Assembly (NCBI RefSeq): GCF_013170705.1
Contig: NZ_CP033334.1
Coordinates: forward strand, 2,395,501-2,459,500
Length of the DNA: 64,000 bases
Direction of reading: 5' to 3'
DNA from: Mesorhizobium loti
GTDB taxonomy: Bacteria > Pseudomonadota > Alphaproteobacteria > Rhizobiales > Rhizobiaceae
Part shown: positions 27,194-35,792 of the stretch, piece by piece
How the letters are laid out: every line of letters starts with the position of its first letter
Position numbering within the stretch: the stretch's first letter is position 1
The notes under the pieces: model-generated
The model's input: the letters and a program-made list of their open reading frames with translations, nothing else
Told to the model about the DNA's origin: nothing
Databases searched by the model: none
Program-made: the position numbers and the translations under genes

Positions 27194-27594
27194 CTCTTCA
27201 GCTCGCCAAAACCTTCAGCTACCTTCTGGACGTCCTCGGGGAAATCGCTCATCTCGAAGACGCGTCGAACCTCGATCAGGTCATTCGCGCCGGCGGGGCA
27301 GCGGCGGGCCCATTCTATGGCCTCTTCACGCGAGCGCACGTCGATCACCCAATAGCCGCCCAGCACTTCCTTGACCTCCGCGAAGGGGCCATCGGTGACA
27401 ACAGGCTTTCCGCCCTTGAAGCTGACCCGCGCTCCCTCGGACGGCGGATGCAGTCCGTCGAGCGCTAGCAGCACGCCGGCCTTCTTGAGCTCCTCGTTGT
27501 ATCGCATCATCCCTTCCACCGCCTCGGCGCCAGGCCTGACATCGGGCGCCGCCTCCGCGTAGCCGCCGGGGATCATCAGCATCATGAACCGCAT
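27190..27594 (-). CDS. YCII/DGPF-domain protein, partner of the ECF sigma factor
   Basis: The 134-residue protein begins MRFMMLMIPGGYAEAAPDV. It has MMRYNEELKKAGVLLALDGL and VTDGPFAEVKEVLGGYWVID, the DGPF signature of the YCII family. ATG 27594 follows GAAGGAGA. It is the first gene of the pair with the ECF42-like sigma factor. The YCII fold is a small ferredoxin-like domain; whether it acts as an enzyme or as part of the sensing pathway is not known. Confidence 0.85.
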   Translation of the reverse strand: MRFMMLMIPGGYAEAAPDVRPGAEAVEGMMRYNEELKKAGVLLALDGLHPPSEGARVSFKGGKPVVTDGPFAEVKEVLGGYWVIDVRSREEAIEWARRCPAGANDLIEVRRVFEMSDFPEDVQKVAEGFGELKS

Positions 27595-27794
27595 GGTCTT
27601 TCTCCTTCGTGGGGTTGGTTCGATGATACGACGAACGGGGGATGGCGAAATCGACAGGAATGGCAAAAGAGTTCAAATCCCCGGTCGCGCCAAGGACCGA
27701 CAGCGTTGGACCGCCACATGGGCGAGGCTGCCATCTGGCCCTGCCAGTTTGCCCTGATATGTCAGCTTGCATCCATCACCTTGAGTAAACCCGC

Positions 27795-28709
27795 GTGAAA
27801 TCACCCAACCTGGCCGGCACCGCTTCCCCCATGATCCCGGTGCTCGTCTGCGCGCTTGGCATCTTTCTCCTGTCCGGCATGGACGCGGCGATGAAGGTGC
27901 TGGTCATCGCGGTCGGGGTCTACAACACAGTGCTGTGGCGTAGCATGCTGGCGACCTTGGTCGCCGGCGCGGCCTGGCTGGCGGGGCCGCGCTCGCTTCC
28001 AACTCCCTCGGTGCTGAGGCTGCATGCGCTGCGTGCGGTGGTCGTCAGCTTTGTCCTGCTGTGCTTCTTCTGGGGGCTCGCGAGGCTGCCGCTGGCGGAG
28101 GCGATCGGGCTCAGTTTCGTGGCGCCGCTGTTCGCGCTGCTGCTGGCCGCACTGCTTCTGGGCGAAAGGATACAGCGCAAGGCGATCTGGGCCTCGCTTG
28201 CCGGCATTGCCGGTGTCGTGATCATCGTGGCCGGCCAGTTCGGGCAGAAAACCTATGCCGGGGATGCGCTGCTCGGCACCGCTGCGGTGCTCGCGTCGAC
28301 GGTGTTCTATGCCTACAATCTGATCCTCGCCCGGCAACAGGCGCAGTTGGCCAAGCCGGTCGAGATCATGCTGTTCCAGAACCTTGGCGTTGCGGTCACC
28401 CTTGGTCTTGCAGCACCCTGGCTCGCCATTGCGCTGCCCGGCAATCTCTGGCTTCCGCTCGCCGGGGTGACGGCACTGTCGCTCGCCGGCCAGTTCCTGA
28501 TGAGCTGGGCCTATGCGCGTGCCGAGGCGCAATATCTGATCCCGACCGAATATTCAGCCTTCATCTGGGCGATCGCGCTTGGGTGGTTCTTCTTCGACGA
28601 GGCGGTGACCTGGACCACGCTGGCCGGAGCCGGCCTCATCGTGGCAAGCTGCCTGATCGCCGCGCGCTCGAACCCCAGGCTGGCCGAGCCGATCGAAGCC
28701 GCGGTTTGA
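27795..28709 (+). CDS. DMT-superfamily EamA transporter
   Basis: The 304-residue protein has about ten hydrophobic helices in two EamA repeats. The first contains GIFLLSGMDAAMKVLVI and RLPLAEAIGLSFVAPLFALL with GERI. The second contains LMSWAYARAEAQYLIPTEYSAF and WFFFDEAVTWTTLAGAGLIV. These proteins move small metabolites across the inner membrane. The start is GTG 27795. The substrate is unknown. It is followed by the 28735-28774 direct repeat. Confidence 0.85.
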   Translation: MKSPNLAGTASPMIPVLVCALGIFLLSGMDAAMKVLVIAVGVYNTVLWRSMLATLVAGAAWLAGPRSLPTPSVLRLHALRAVVVSFVLLCFFWGLARLPLAEAIGLSFVAPLFALLLAALLLGERIQRKAIWASLAGIAGVVIIVAGQFGQKTYAGDALLGTAAVLASTVFYAYNLILARQQAQLAKPVEIMLFQNLGVAVTLGLAAPWLAIALPGNLWLPLAGVTALSLAGQFLMSWAYARAEAQYLIPTEYSAFIWAIALGWFFFDEAVTWTTLAGAGLIVASCLIAARSNPRLAEPIEAAV

Positions 28710-28734
28710 TCAAGCCGAATGCATACTCGTGATC

Positions 28735-28774
28735 GTCACCGCACCGCCTCGCGGTGGGTGCCGGGCAGGCGGGT
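28735..28774. repeat. Left direct repeat, partial copy of a corC-like gene 3' end
   Basis: This 40-bp segment, starting GTCACCGCACCGCCTCGCGG, matches 29374-29413 at 39 of 40 positions in the same orientation. The right copy is the last codons and stop of the corC-like gene; this left copy is an isolated fragment. The two bound a segment carrying a GNAT gene. Confidence 0.85.
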
Positions 28775-28910
28775 TCAGAACGCCCGGAGCACGTAAGAGG
28801 CCATGAGCATTTAATAGTCGCGTGCTGTCGTACGTCTTTGCCTGCCCTCACATACCTTCCCATCAAGTTTTCCTCCTGCTCTATTGAGAGGTCGAGAAGC
28901 GGGAGACGAC

Positions 28911-29315
28911 ATGCAAGGCCGATGGATAGAAACGTTCGAAGATGAGCGTCAGCGCGAACTCTATGATCTGTACAGCAAGGAGTGGTGGACCGCAGGGCGT
29001 GATTTTGAGGATGTAATCAAGATGATGGAGCATTCCGATCTAGCGATCGGCCTTTGCTCGGATGATGACCGATTGGTCGCATTCGCACGCGTGCTGACGG
29101 ATTACACATTCAAGGCGATGATCTTCGATGTCATCGTCCATTGCGATTTTCGTGGCCAGGGGCTTGGAAAAGCTATCGTCAATCGGATTGTGGACCACGA
29201 GACCTTGGCTCAGGTGCGCAGCTTTGAACTGTACTGCCCCGACGATCTCGTCTCCTTCTATGGCCGGATCGGCTTTTCAAAGGGGCGCGCGAATTTGCTG
29301 TTCCGAGAGCGATGA
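28911..29315 (+). CDS. GNAT-family N-acetyltransferase
   Basis: The 134-residue protein has the GNAT core: LVAFARVLTDYTFKAMIFDVIV, the acetyl-CoA motif CDFRGQGLGKAIVNRIV and the C-terminal FYGRIGFSKG. ATG 28911 follows CGGGAGACGAC. The codons are clearly more A/T-rich than in neighbouring genes. It lies between 40-bp direct repeats at 28735 and 29374, which suggests acquisition by insertion. The acetyl acceptor is unknown. Confidence 0.85.
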   Translation: MQGRWIETFEDERQRELYDLYSKEWWTAGRDFEDVIKMMEHSDLAIGLCSDDDRLVAFARVLTDYTFKAMIFDVIVHCDFRGQGLGKAIVNRIVDHETLAQVRSFELYCPDDLVSFYGRIGFSKGRANLLFRER

Positions 29316-29373
29316 CGTGCTGTCCGCTTCACCCACTTGCGGCGTTTCAATGGGGCTCGCGGGCAATGTCGCG

Positions 29374-29413
29374 GTCACCGCACCGCCTCGCGGTGGGCGC
29401 CGGGCAGGCGGGT
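29374..29413. repeat. Right direct repeat at the corC-like gene 3' end
   Basis: This 40-bp segment contains the stop codon and about the last 13 codons of the minus-strand corC-like gene and matches 28735-28774 at 39 of 40 positions. It is the native copy, since it is continuous with the gene. Confidence 0.85.
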
Positions 29414-30685
29414 GGCGATGAGCTTGTCGATGCGGCGGCCGTCGAGGTCGACCACCTCGAAGCGCCAGCCTTGGGCGTCGACGCATTCGCCGGTCGCCGG
29501 CAGATGATGCATGTGCGACAGCACATAACCGGCGACGGTCTCGTAGTCGCGGTTTTCGGGAAGGTCGAAGCCCAGAAGCTCGGCCATCTCGTCGGCCTGC
29601 ATATAGCCGGCGAGCAGCCATGAGCCGTCCTCGCGCTTGACGGCGTTTTCCTCGTCGCCGGCATCGAGGTCGGCACGGAACACGCCGGTGATGGCTTCGA
29701 GAATATCGGCGGGCGTGACGATGCCTTCGAAATGGCCGTACTCGTCATGCACCAGCGCCATCGGCACATCGGATTCCTTGAGTTTATGCAGCACGTCCAG
29801 CGCGTCGGCCTGGTCGTAGACGATGGGGGCGGCGCGCACATGCTTGCGCGGGTCGAGCGTACGGCCGGCAAGGATCGCGGCCAGCACGTCGCGCGTCTGG
29901 ACGACGCCGACCATCACATCGACGCCGCCATCGCCCGCCGGCAGGCGCGAATGCTGGGTTTCCATCAGCAGCTTGCGGATCGTCGTGTCGTCGGACTGCA
30001 GATTGATCCAGTCGACCTCGGTGCGCGGCGTCATGACCGCGCGTACCGCGCGGTCGCCAAGCCGCATGACACCTGCGATCATGCGCCGTTCGTCGGATTC
30101 GATGGTGCCGTGATGCTCGGCTTCGGCGACCAGCATCTTGATCTCCTCGTCGGTGACCTTTTCCTCGCTTTCGCCGCGCTGGCCAAGCAGCCACAATATG
30201 GCGCGGCCGGAAATGTCAAGCAGGAAGACCAGCGGTGCCGAGATGGTGGCAAGGATGGTCATGGCCGGTGCCGCGCGGGCGGCAACCCGCTCCGGGTCGC
30301 GCAGCGCGATCTGCTTGGGCACCAGTTCGCCGACGATCAGCGAGAAATAGGTGATGATGGCAACGACGATGCCGACGCCGAGCGGATCGGCGACGCTTTC
30401 GCGCATGCCCGCCGAGGCCAGGAAGACGGACAAACGGTCGCCGAGCGTGGCACCGGAGAAGGCGCCGGAAAGCACGCCGACCAGCGTGATGCCGATCTGC
30501 ACCGAGGACAGGAACTTGCCGGGGTTAGAGCCAAGATCCAGCGCCCGCCCTGCGCCGTTGACGCCGCGGTCGATCATCGCCTTGAGCCGTGCCGGGCGCG
30601 ATGAAACGATGGCGAGCTCGGACATCGACAAAAGGCCGTTCACACAGATGAGGACGACCACGATAGCAATTTCAACGTATAGCAT
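29375..30685 (-). CDS. CorC/HlyC-family (CNNM-CBS) membrane protein
   Basis: The 436-residue protein has an N-terminal CNNM/DUF21 membrane domain with four helices (VEIAIVVVLICVNGLLSMSELAIV and others). A CBS pair around residues 215-335 (VMTPRTEVDWINL, MALVHDEYGHFEGIVTPADIL) and a C-terminal CorC_HlyC domain (VAGYVLSHMHHLPATGE) follow. Relatives handle Mg2+/Co2+ at the inner membrane; the hemolysin name is historical. Its last 13 codons are duplicated at 28735-28774. Confidence 0.88.
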   Translation of the reverse strand: MLYVEIAIVVVLICVNGLLSMSELAIVSSRPARLKAMIDRGVNGAGRALDLGSNPGKFLSSVQIGITLVGVLSGAFSGATLGDRLSVFLASAGMRESVADPLGVGIVVAIITYFSLIVGELVPKQIALRDPERVAARAAPAMTILATISAPLVFLLDISGRAILWLLGQRGESEEKVTDEEIKMLVAEAEHHGTIESDERRMIAGVMRLGDRAVRAVMTPRTEVDWINLQSDDTTIRKLLMETQHSRLPAGDGGVDVMVGVVQTRDVLAAILAGRTLDPRKHVRAAPIVYDQADALDVLHKLKESDVPMALVHDEYGHFEGIVTPADILEAITGVFRADLDAGDEENAVKREDGSWLLAGYMQADEMAELLGFDLPENRDYETVAGYVLSHMHHLPATGECVDAQGWRFEVVDLDGRRIDKLIATRLPGAHREAVR

Positions 30686-30844
30686 GAGGGCTCAATAGCA
30701 TTGCGGCGCGGCCTTCGAAAATAGTCCGCCAGCATTTTTGGAAAATGACAGTGCTGGCTGATGAGGCGATACGACCATGCGGCGCGCAGACGCTGGCTCT
30801 TTCGACTGTTTGCGATCGCGGCCTTGTCGCAAGGCCCATTCCAT

Positions 30845-31552
30845 TCACTTCAGGTCCTTCAGCACGCCGATGATTGCCTTGCCGTCGGTGAAATAGGGGT
30901 CGCCGCCGCCGTTGCGGCCGGTCCTGGTGGCGCCGATGCCCGCCATATCGCTGGTCGATGCCAGCAGGCCTGCCGCGTTCAGGTCGCCGATCAGGAAGTC
31001 GCGCTCGGCATCGATGTCGGGACTGATGTGATGGGTGATCGCGCCAGTGTCGTGGCTGAGACCGACGCCGCGATCGAAGCTGGCGGCTCCCAACCAGAGC
31101 GGACGGCCGTCGTCGCCGACCGTTTCCGTCTGCCAGAAACGGACGTGGTGGCGTCGGTCCGCACTGTCGCCGGCCGGCTTTTCGAAAGCGAGGTCCTGGG
31201 CGCGGCCTTCGAACAGCAGGCGGCTCATCGGCGCATCGGGATAGGGACGCGAAAACAGGACGCTTTCGCCGATATCGATGGCGGTTCTCAGGGTAACGGC
31301 ATCGGCGGTGTCCCAACCGGCGACGGCGAGGGCATGAACCACCTCCTTCTCGGCGCCGACAAGGCCGACATTGATCGGGTCGCCGGGAATGCCTTGCTGC
31401 GTGTGCGTCACCATCTCGAAGCGCTGGTCGCGAAAGCCGCGCTCCCGGAACGTCCAGAACTCCGGCGCAGCGAAATAGGCAAGCGCGAGCCAGGCGGCCA
31501 AAAAGGCCGCCACCCAGATCGCGATGCGTCGCTGAATACTCCGCTGGCTCAT
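30845..31552 (-). CDS. LssY C-terminal domain protein
   Basis: The 235-residue protein has one N-terminal membrane helix (IAIWVAAFLAAWLALAYFA). A domain with GDPINVGLVGAEKEVVHAL, AGWDTADAVTLRTAIDIGES, DAPMSRLLFEGRAQDLAFEK and RHHVRFWQTE follows, the pattern of the LssY C-terminal domain. This domain is often fused to PAP2 phosphatases. Here it stands alone as a short anchored form. Its reaction is unknown. Confidence 0.75.
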   Translation of the reverse strand: MSQRSIQRRIAIWVAAFLAAWLALAYFAAPEFWTFRERGFRDQRFEMVTHTQQGIPGDPINVGLVGAEKEVVHALAVAGWDTADAVTLRTAIDIGESVLFSRPYPDAPMSRLLFEGRAQDLAFEKPAGDSADRRHHVRFWQTETVGDDGRPLWLGAASFDRGVGLSHDTGAITHHISPDIDAERDFLIGDLNAAGLLASTSDMAGIGATRTGRNGGGDPYFTDGKAIIGVLKDLK

Positions 31553-31631
31553 ATGCCGTCGCCCGACCGTTCCGGCGTCATTCTATGCGGAGTCGTCGGC
31601 CGCTGGCAGAGGGTACGAGCGCCAATGCCAA

Positions 31632-31678
31632 GGCATGTTGTTCTACCAGAACCGAGGGCACTTTTGGGCGGCACGCAC
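31632..31678. repeat. Diverged copy of the 9483-9530 palindrome
   Basis: The sequence GGCATGTTGTTCTACCAGAA followed by CCGAGGGCACTTTTGGGCGG resembles the 9483-9530 element with about eight substitutions. It spans the gap after the extensin-like gene whose stop begins at 31678. Confidence 0.5.
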
Positions 31679-32484
31679 TATCGGCAGGCGCGATAACCGT
31701 TCTTGCGGTTCTTGATGTCGAAGTGGAAATGGTTGCGGTGATCGTAATTGTAGCCGGGGCCGAGCACCGTGGTGAAATACTGGCAGCCGTCGGCGCGCAC
31801 ATTGTTGAGGAAGCCGCGGGTGCGGAAGGCGAAGAGGCCGGGCTTGCGCACGTCGATGTCGTCGCCATTGTTGAGCTCGATGCTCATGACGTCGAGCGCG
31901 TTGCCCTTGCCGTGCTCGGACAGCACGCCTTCGCCGGCGATGTTGCGGCAGGAATAGCTGGAGCCCTGGTGAATGGTCTTGACGCCGGAGAAATAACGCC
32001 AGCGGGCGGAGGGAACGAGTTCGTTCTTCGTCCAGGCGGCGAAGGTAGCGGCCATGTCGCAGGTCAGCGTCGCGGCGGGTTTCATCTGGATGCTGCCGAT
32101 AGCCGTGACTTTTACGGGATAGTCGATGCCGCACTGGCCTTCGTGGATCGGCGCCAGGTCGGTATAGGCGACGTCGAGGCGCTTGAGCTGCTGGCGGCAA
32201 TCGGTTTCGCTGGCCGGTATCTGCTCGACCGGCGACATCGGCTCATCCATGCGCGGATAGGCGGCCTGGGTCATGTAGGGGTTGGAGGGGACAAGCCGTT
32301 GCATGCCCGTATATTGCGGTACCGCCGACGTTTGCGCGCCGACATCGACCGCCGGCTGCAATGACAGCACACTACCGGTGTTGCAGGCCGAAACGGCCGC
32401 AAGCGTGAGGCCGGCGGCCAGTAGCATTGCAGGTTTCGAGTGACGCGCAGTGGCGAGAAACACGGCGCGAGTTTTGCCGGTCAT
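31678..32484 (-). CDS. Extensin-like C-terminal domain lipoprotein
   Basis: The 268-residue protein has a lipoprotein signal ending LAAVSAC (lipobox VSAC). The mature extensin-like C-terminal domain has TDCRQQLKRLDVAYTDLAPI, GCGIDYPV-type Cys residues and SYSCRNIAGEGVLSEHGKGN. ALDVMSIEL and YDHRNHFHFDIKNRK follow. The His/Asp pattern resembles zinc D-Ala-D-Ala peptidases, so a cell-wall role is plausible. It is paralogous to the next gene upstream on the same strand. Confidence 0.8.
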   Translation of the reverse strand: MTGKTRAVFLATARHSKPAMLLAAGLTLAAVSACNTGSVLSLQPAVDVGAQTSAVPQYTGMQRLVPSNPYMTQAAYPRMDEPMSPVEQIPASETDCRQQLKRLDVAYTDLAPIHEGQCGIDYPVKVTAIGSIQMKPAATLTCDMAATFAAWTKNELVPSARWRYFSGVKTIHQGSSYSCRNIAGEGVLSEHGKGNALDVMSIELNNGDDIDVRKPGLFAFRTRGFLNNVRADGCQYFTTVLGPGYNYDHRNHFHFDIKNRKNGYRACR

Positions 32485-32593
32485 TGGCGGAATCCCAATA
32501 GTGGATATCCGGCATTTTAACGATCAAGGGTAAAGGAAAACTCAGCGCCCGCGTTCATTCCTGAGGCTGAATTGCGGCGGGCTGCTGATGCGC

Positions 32594-33835
32594 CTATTGG
32601 CAGAACGTGCCGCCGTGCCTGCGTGGCTCGAGATCGAGATGGAAGTGCAAGGCGTGATCGGCATCGGCGCCCGGCCCGAGCACCGTCTTGAACGGACCGC
32701 AGGCGGCCTTGCGCACGGCGTTGAGGAATTTGGCGTCCTTCTCCGGCGGTGACGGGCTGATGTCGATTTTCCTGCCGTCCGACAAGGTAAAGCCGGCGAT
32801 GTCGAGCGCGTTGCCGAAGGCATGCTCCGACAGTTTCCGGGTGCCGTGGCGCGGCCGGCAGACGAAGGCCGAGGCCTGGCTGATCGACTTCACCTCCGTG
32901 CCGAACTCCGCCTTGGCTGCCGGCTGAACAACATCGGCGGTGAAGCGGGCGGCCGCCTCGGCCATCGAGCAATTCAACTCGGTGCCGGGACCGATGGCGA
33001 CCGACTTGTTGAGTGTCTTGATGACGATCGGATAGGGGATCGAGCAACCGATCTCGGGATCGCTTTCAGCCTTGTGCTCCTCGAATTCGACGCCAAGCGC
33101 CTTCAGCCGCTCGCGGCAAACGACTTCCTCGGCAGGCATCTCTTCGCCGGGCCGATCGGCCGAGCGCGGGTCGGGAAGCATCTTCCTGTCGCCGGTTTCA
33201 GCCGGTTTTTCAGGCGGTTGCGGCGCTACATCAGGCGGCTCAGCCTGAGGTTCAGCGGTGTTGTCGGGCCTGTGTGTCGGGATCGGCACCTCGGGTGGCG
33301 GCTCCGGCTCGCTTTCCGTTTCGGCTGATGGCTCCCGGGCTGAAGGTTCGGGCCGCGCCTGCTTCTTCCGACGTGATTCTTCTTCATTGAACTGGTCGGA
33401 CGTTGTGCCTGTCTTGGGGCCGTCTGCCTTGGGGCCGTCTGTCTTGGGAGGGTCGGTCTTCTGCTCTTCCGTCTTTGGAGCGGCGGCGGGACGTGGTTCA
33501 GGCACCGGCGCATTGGCAGGCGATGGTAGCATTGGGGATGATGTCGGAGGCGGCGGCGTCAGAGACGATGGCAGGGAATTTCGCGGCGGGGGATTTTGCT
33601 TTTTCTGCGGAGCCGGTTTCCGCGTGGACTGCTGCTCCACTCGCGCTTTCGCCTTATGGCGGCCACGCGGCTTCAACGGCTGGTCGACCCGCGGTGTTAA
33701 CGGCTGCTCCACCCTCGGTGTCAGCGGCCTGTGATGCTTGTGACGATGTTTGGCATCGGCAGGCATCACCAGCAAGGCGGTGACGGCCGTAGCCAGTGCA
33801 ATCCTGTATATTCGGGAAAAGACAGACGACCCCAT
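32594..33835 (-). CDS. Extensin-like protein with long Pro-rich linker
   Basis: The 413-residue protein has a signal peptide (SRIYRIALATAVTALLVMPADA). A roughly 190-residue low-complexity linker holds tandem repeats such as LTPRVEQP/LTPRVDQP/LKPRG and KTDPPKTDGPKADGPKTG. A C-terminal extensin-like domain (CRERLKALGVEFEEHK, HGTRKLSEHAFGNALDIAGF, DHALHFHLDLEPRRHGG) follows. ATG 33835 is chosen over TTG 33844. The Pro-rich part may span the periplasm or wall. Its domain is homologous to the 31678-32484 protein. Confidence 0.82.
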   Translation of the reverse strand: MGSSVFSRIYRIALATAVTALLVMPADAKHRHKHHRPLTPRVEQPLTPRVDQPLKPRGRHKAKARVEQQSTRKPAPQKKQNPPPRNSLPSSLTPPPPTSSPMLPSPANAPVPEPRPAAAPKTEEQKTDPPKTDGPKADGPKTGTTSDQFNEEESRRKKQARPEPSAREPSAETESEPEPPPEVPIPTHRPDNTAEPQAEPPDVAPQPPEKPAETGDRKMLPDPRSADRPGEEMPAEEVVCRERLKALGVEFEEHKAESDPEIGCSIPYPIVIKTLNKSVAIGPGTELNCSMAEAAARFTADVVQPAAKAEFGTEVKSISQASAFVCRPRHGTRKLSEHAFGNALDIAGFTLSDGRKIDISPSPPEKDAKFLNAVRKAACGPFKTVLGPGADADHALHFHLDLEPRRHGGTFCQ

Positions 33836-33898
33836 CGCCGTCAACGGCGCGCGCGCCCGGAGGTTGCCTTCAGCCCATCACGAACGGTAACCACGCCG

Positions 33899-34324
33899 TT
33901 ACGCGCCGATCGCTTCGAGGCCTTCCTCCAGCCAATCGGCGAGCAGCGGCATGCCAAGCAGGTATTTTGCCGTACGCCTGTTGGCGCGTTCGCGCGCCGC
34001 GGTCACCGCGTCGGACCATTCCGAGGCGTCGTAGTCGCCGCGCCCGACCCAGGCCAGTGCAATCAACTCGGCGGCTTCGTCGACGTTGAGGTCGTTGATC
34101 AGTTCGCGCAACTCCTCCTCGGTCAGGTTTTCCGAACTTTCCTCGGCAAGGCCGTCATGATGATGGTTGTCGCGCGTGTCGCCATCGAACTCGATCTCGT
34201 GTTCGGCGCCATCGACATAATCCTCGTTGACCGCGGCACTCAGCGCCTTGGCCTTGAGGATGAACAGGCGCACGGTATCGGGGCCGATCGAGAGTTCCCA
34301 GTCCTTTTCAAGCCGCCGCTGCAC
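33899..34324 (-). CDS. DUF3775 protein
   Basis: The 141-residue acidic protein has SIGPDTVRLFILKAKALSA, an Asp/Glu/His-rich middle and LTEEELRELINDLNVDEAAELIALAWVGRG. This is typical of DUF3775, a small family of unknown function in alphaproteobacteria. The start is GTG 34324, supported by GGAG seven bases upstream. No membrane segments or catalytic motif are seen. Confidence 0.75.
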   Translation of the reverse strand: MQRRLEKDWELSIGPDTVRLFILKAKALSAAVNEDYVDGAEHEIEFDGDTRDNHHHDGLAEESSENLTEEELRELINDLNVDEAAELIALAWVGRGDYDASEWSDAVTAARERANRRTAKYLLGMPLLADWLEEGLEAIGA

Positions 34325-34467
34325 GGGCCATCTCCGTCAGTCGTTTGCCGGATGATAACGGATTTGCGGCATCCGTCACCTGATGTTCTCCACTCGAATT
34401 TTTTTCCGGGATGAAACGCGGGGCGCTTGGCGTTAGTGTTACATTCTCACCCCTCAAGGAGGCTTCG

Positions 34468-35007
34468 ATGCATAAAAGAATGCTGATCCAGGCCGCGACT
34501 GCCCTTGTCGCGCTGCAGTTCTTCGCTGTCCCGGTGTTCGCGGCGGGCAGCAGCAGTGGTGGCAGCGACCAGACCGTCACCCAGTGCAAGAAGGGAGAGG
34601 TGTGGGACAAGAAGAAGAAAAAATGCGTCGCCCCCCAGGAAGGCATGCTGGACGACGACAGCATCTATGATGCAGGCCATGCGCTGGCGATGGCCGGGCG
34701 CTATGACGAGGCGATCTCGGTGCTCACCCTTGCCGCCAACAAGCAGGATCCGCGCATTCTCAACTATCTCGGCTATTCGCACCGCCATTCCGGACGTGTC
34801 ACCGTGGGCCTCGGCTATTACGAGGAAGCGTTGCGCATCGACCCGAACTACACGCTGGTGCGTGAATATCTCGGCGAGGCGCACCTGCAGATCGGCGATC
34901 TCGCCGGCGCACAGCAGCAGCTGATGGAAATCGAGAAGCGCACCGGCAAGGGATCGCGCGAATACGGCATGCTGTCCGAGCAGATCGAGCATTTCATGCG
35001 GAGCTGA
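34468..35007 (+). CDS. Secreted TPR-repeat protein
   Basis: The 179-residue protein has a signal peptide ending VPVFAAGS and a Cys-flanked basic stretch (QCKKGEVWDKKKKKCV). About three TPR motifs (AGHALAMAGRYDEAISVLTL, LNYLGYSHRHSGR, VREYLGEAHLQIGDLAGAQQ) follow. ATG 34468 has AAGGAGG upstream. TPR proteins scaffold other proteins; a periplasmic partner is unknown. A strong terminator follows at 35032-35059. Confidence 0.85.
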   Translation: MHKRMLIQAATALVALQFFAVPVFAAGSSSGGSDQTVTQCKKGEVWDKKKKKCVAPQEGMLDDDSIYDAGHALAMAGRYDEAISVLTLAANKQDPRILNYLGYSHRHSGRVTVGLGYYEEALRIDPNYTLVREYLGEAHLQIGDLAGAQQQLMEIEKRTGKGSREYGMLSEQIEHFMRS

Positions 35008-35031
35008 TCAGGCTCCCAGGGCTTGTCGAAG

Positions 35032-35059
35032 CGGCCGCGAGCGATCGCGGCCGTTTTTT
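35032..35059 (+). terminator. Rho-independent terminator of the TPR gene
   Basis: The stem CGGCCGCGA/TCGCGGCCG with loop GCGA is followed by six T's, 25 bases after the TPR stop codon. It insulates the TPR gene from greA. Confidence 0.9.
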
Positions 35060-35178
35060 GTTTGCCTCCAGCCCCATTGTCTGCCTCCTCTTGGTGAAAG
35101 CGGGGATGATTTTTGCAAAACCGATTTTTGGGCGTGAAAAACCCGCTGACATTGCTATATTGGGGGAAATTGTGGTGA

Positions 35179-35220
35179 AACGGTTCCGTTAGCCCGAGGC
35201 TGCCGGACCGTTTTCTTTTT
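35179..35220 (+). terminator. Terminator-like hairpin in the greA leader (candidate attenuator)
   Basis: AACGG-T-TCCG (35179-35188) pairs with CGGA-CCGTT (35204-35212). An inner AGCC-CGA-GGCT hairpin sits in its loop, and TTTTCTTTTT begins at 35211. The structure lies 60 bases upstream of greA and after the TPR terminator, so it does not belong to the upstream gene. It could end a short RNA or attenuate greA. Confidence 0.6.
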
Positions 35221-35280
35221 GTACCCATCGACAAGGCTTTCCCCGAAACGCGGGGGTGGCGGCAGGAAAGGTCAGGCATC

Positions 35281-35754
35281 ATGAACAAGGTCCCGATGAC
35301 AGGCGAGGGGTTCGCGTCATTGAAGGAAGAACTGCGTTGGCGCCAGCAGGAAGAGCGGCCGCGCATCATCGAGGCGATCTCGGAAGCGCGCTCGCACGGC
35401 GACCTGTCCGAAAATGCCGAATATCATGCCGCGAAAGAGGCGCAGAGCCTCAATGAGGGCCGCGTCAACGAACTCGAGGACCTGATCGCGCGCGCCGAAG
35501 TCATCGACGTCACCAAGCTCAGCGGCGACAAGGTCAAGTTCGGCGCCACGGTGGTGCTGGTCGACGAGGACACCGAGGAAAAGAAGACCTACCAGATCGT
35601 CGGCGACCAGGAAGCCGACGTGAAGTCCGGCCGTATCTCGATCTCCTCGCCGATCGCGCGTGCGCTGATCGGCAAGGAAGTCGGCGACGCCATCGAGGTC
35701 AATGCGCCTGGCGGTGCCAGGGGCTATGAGATCGTCCAGGTGCAGTTCATCTAG
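35281..35754 (+). CDS. greA: Transcription elongation factor GreA
   Basis: The 157-residue protein rescues backtracked RNA polymerase by stimulating transcript cleavage. The N-terminal coiled coil ([20 protein letters not shown]) contains the acidic tip [15 protein letters not shown]. The C-terminal FKBP-like domain has [18 protein letters not shown]. Length is normal. ATG 35281 follows AGGAAAGG. Its leader carries a terminator-like hairpin at 35179-35220. Confidence 0.95.
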   Translation: MNKVPMTGEGFASLKEELRWRQQEERPRIIEAISEARSHGDLSENAEYHAAKEAQSLNEGRVNELEDLIARAEVIDVTKLSGDKVKFGATVVLVDEDTEEKKTYQIVGDQEADVKSGRISISSPIARALIGKEVGDAIEVNAPGGARGYEIVQVQFI

Positions 35755-35792
35755 GGAATTGGGCGCGGATTTGCGCATTTCCAATCGGCGTT

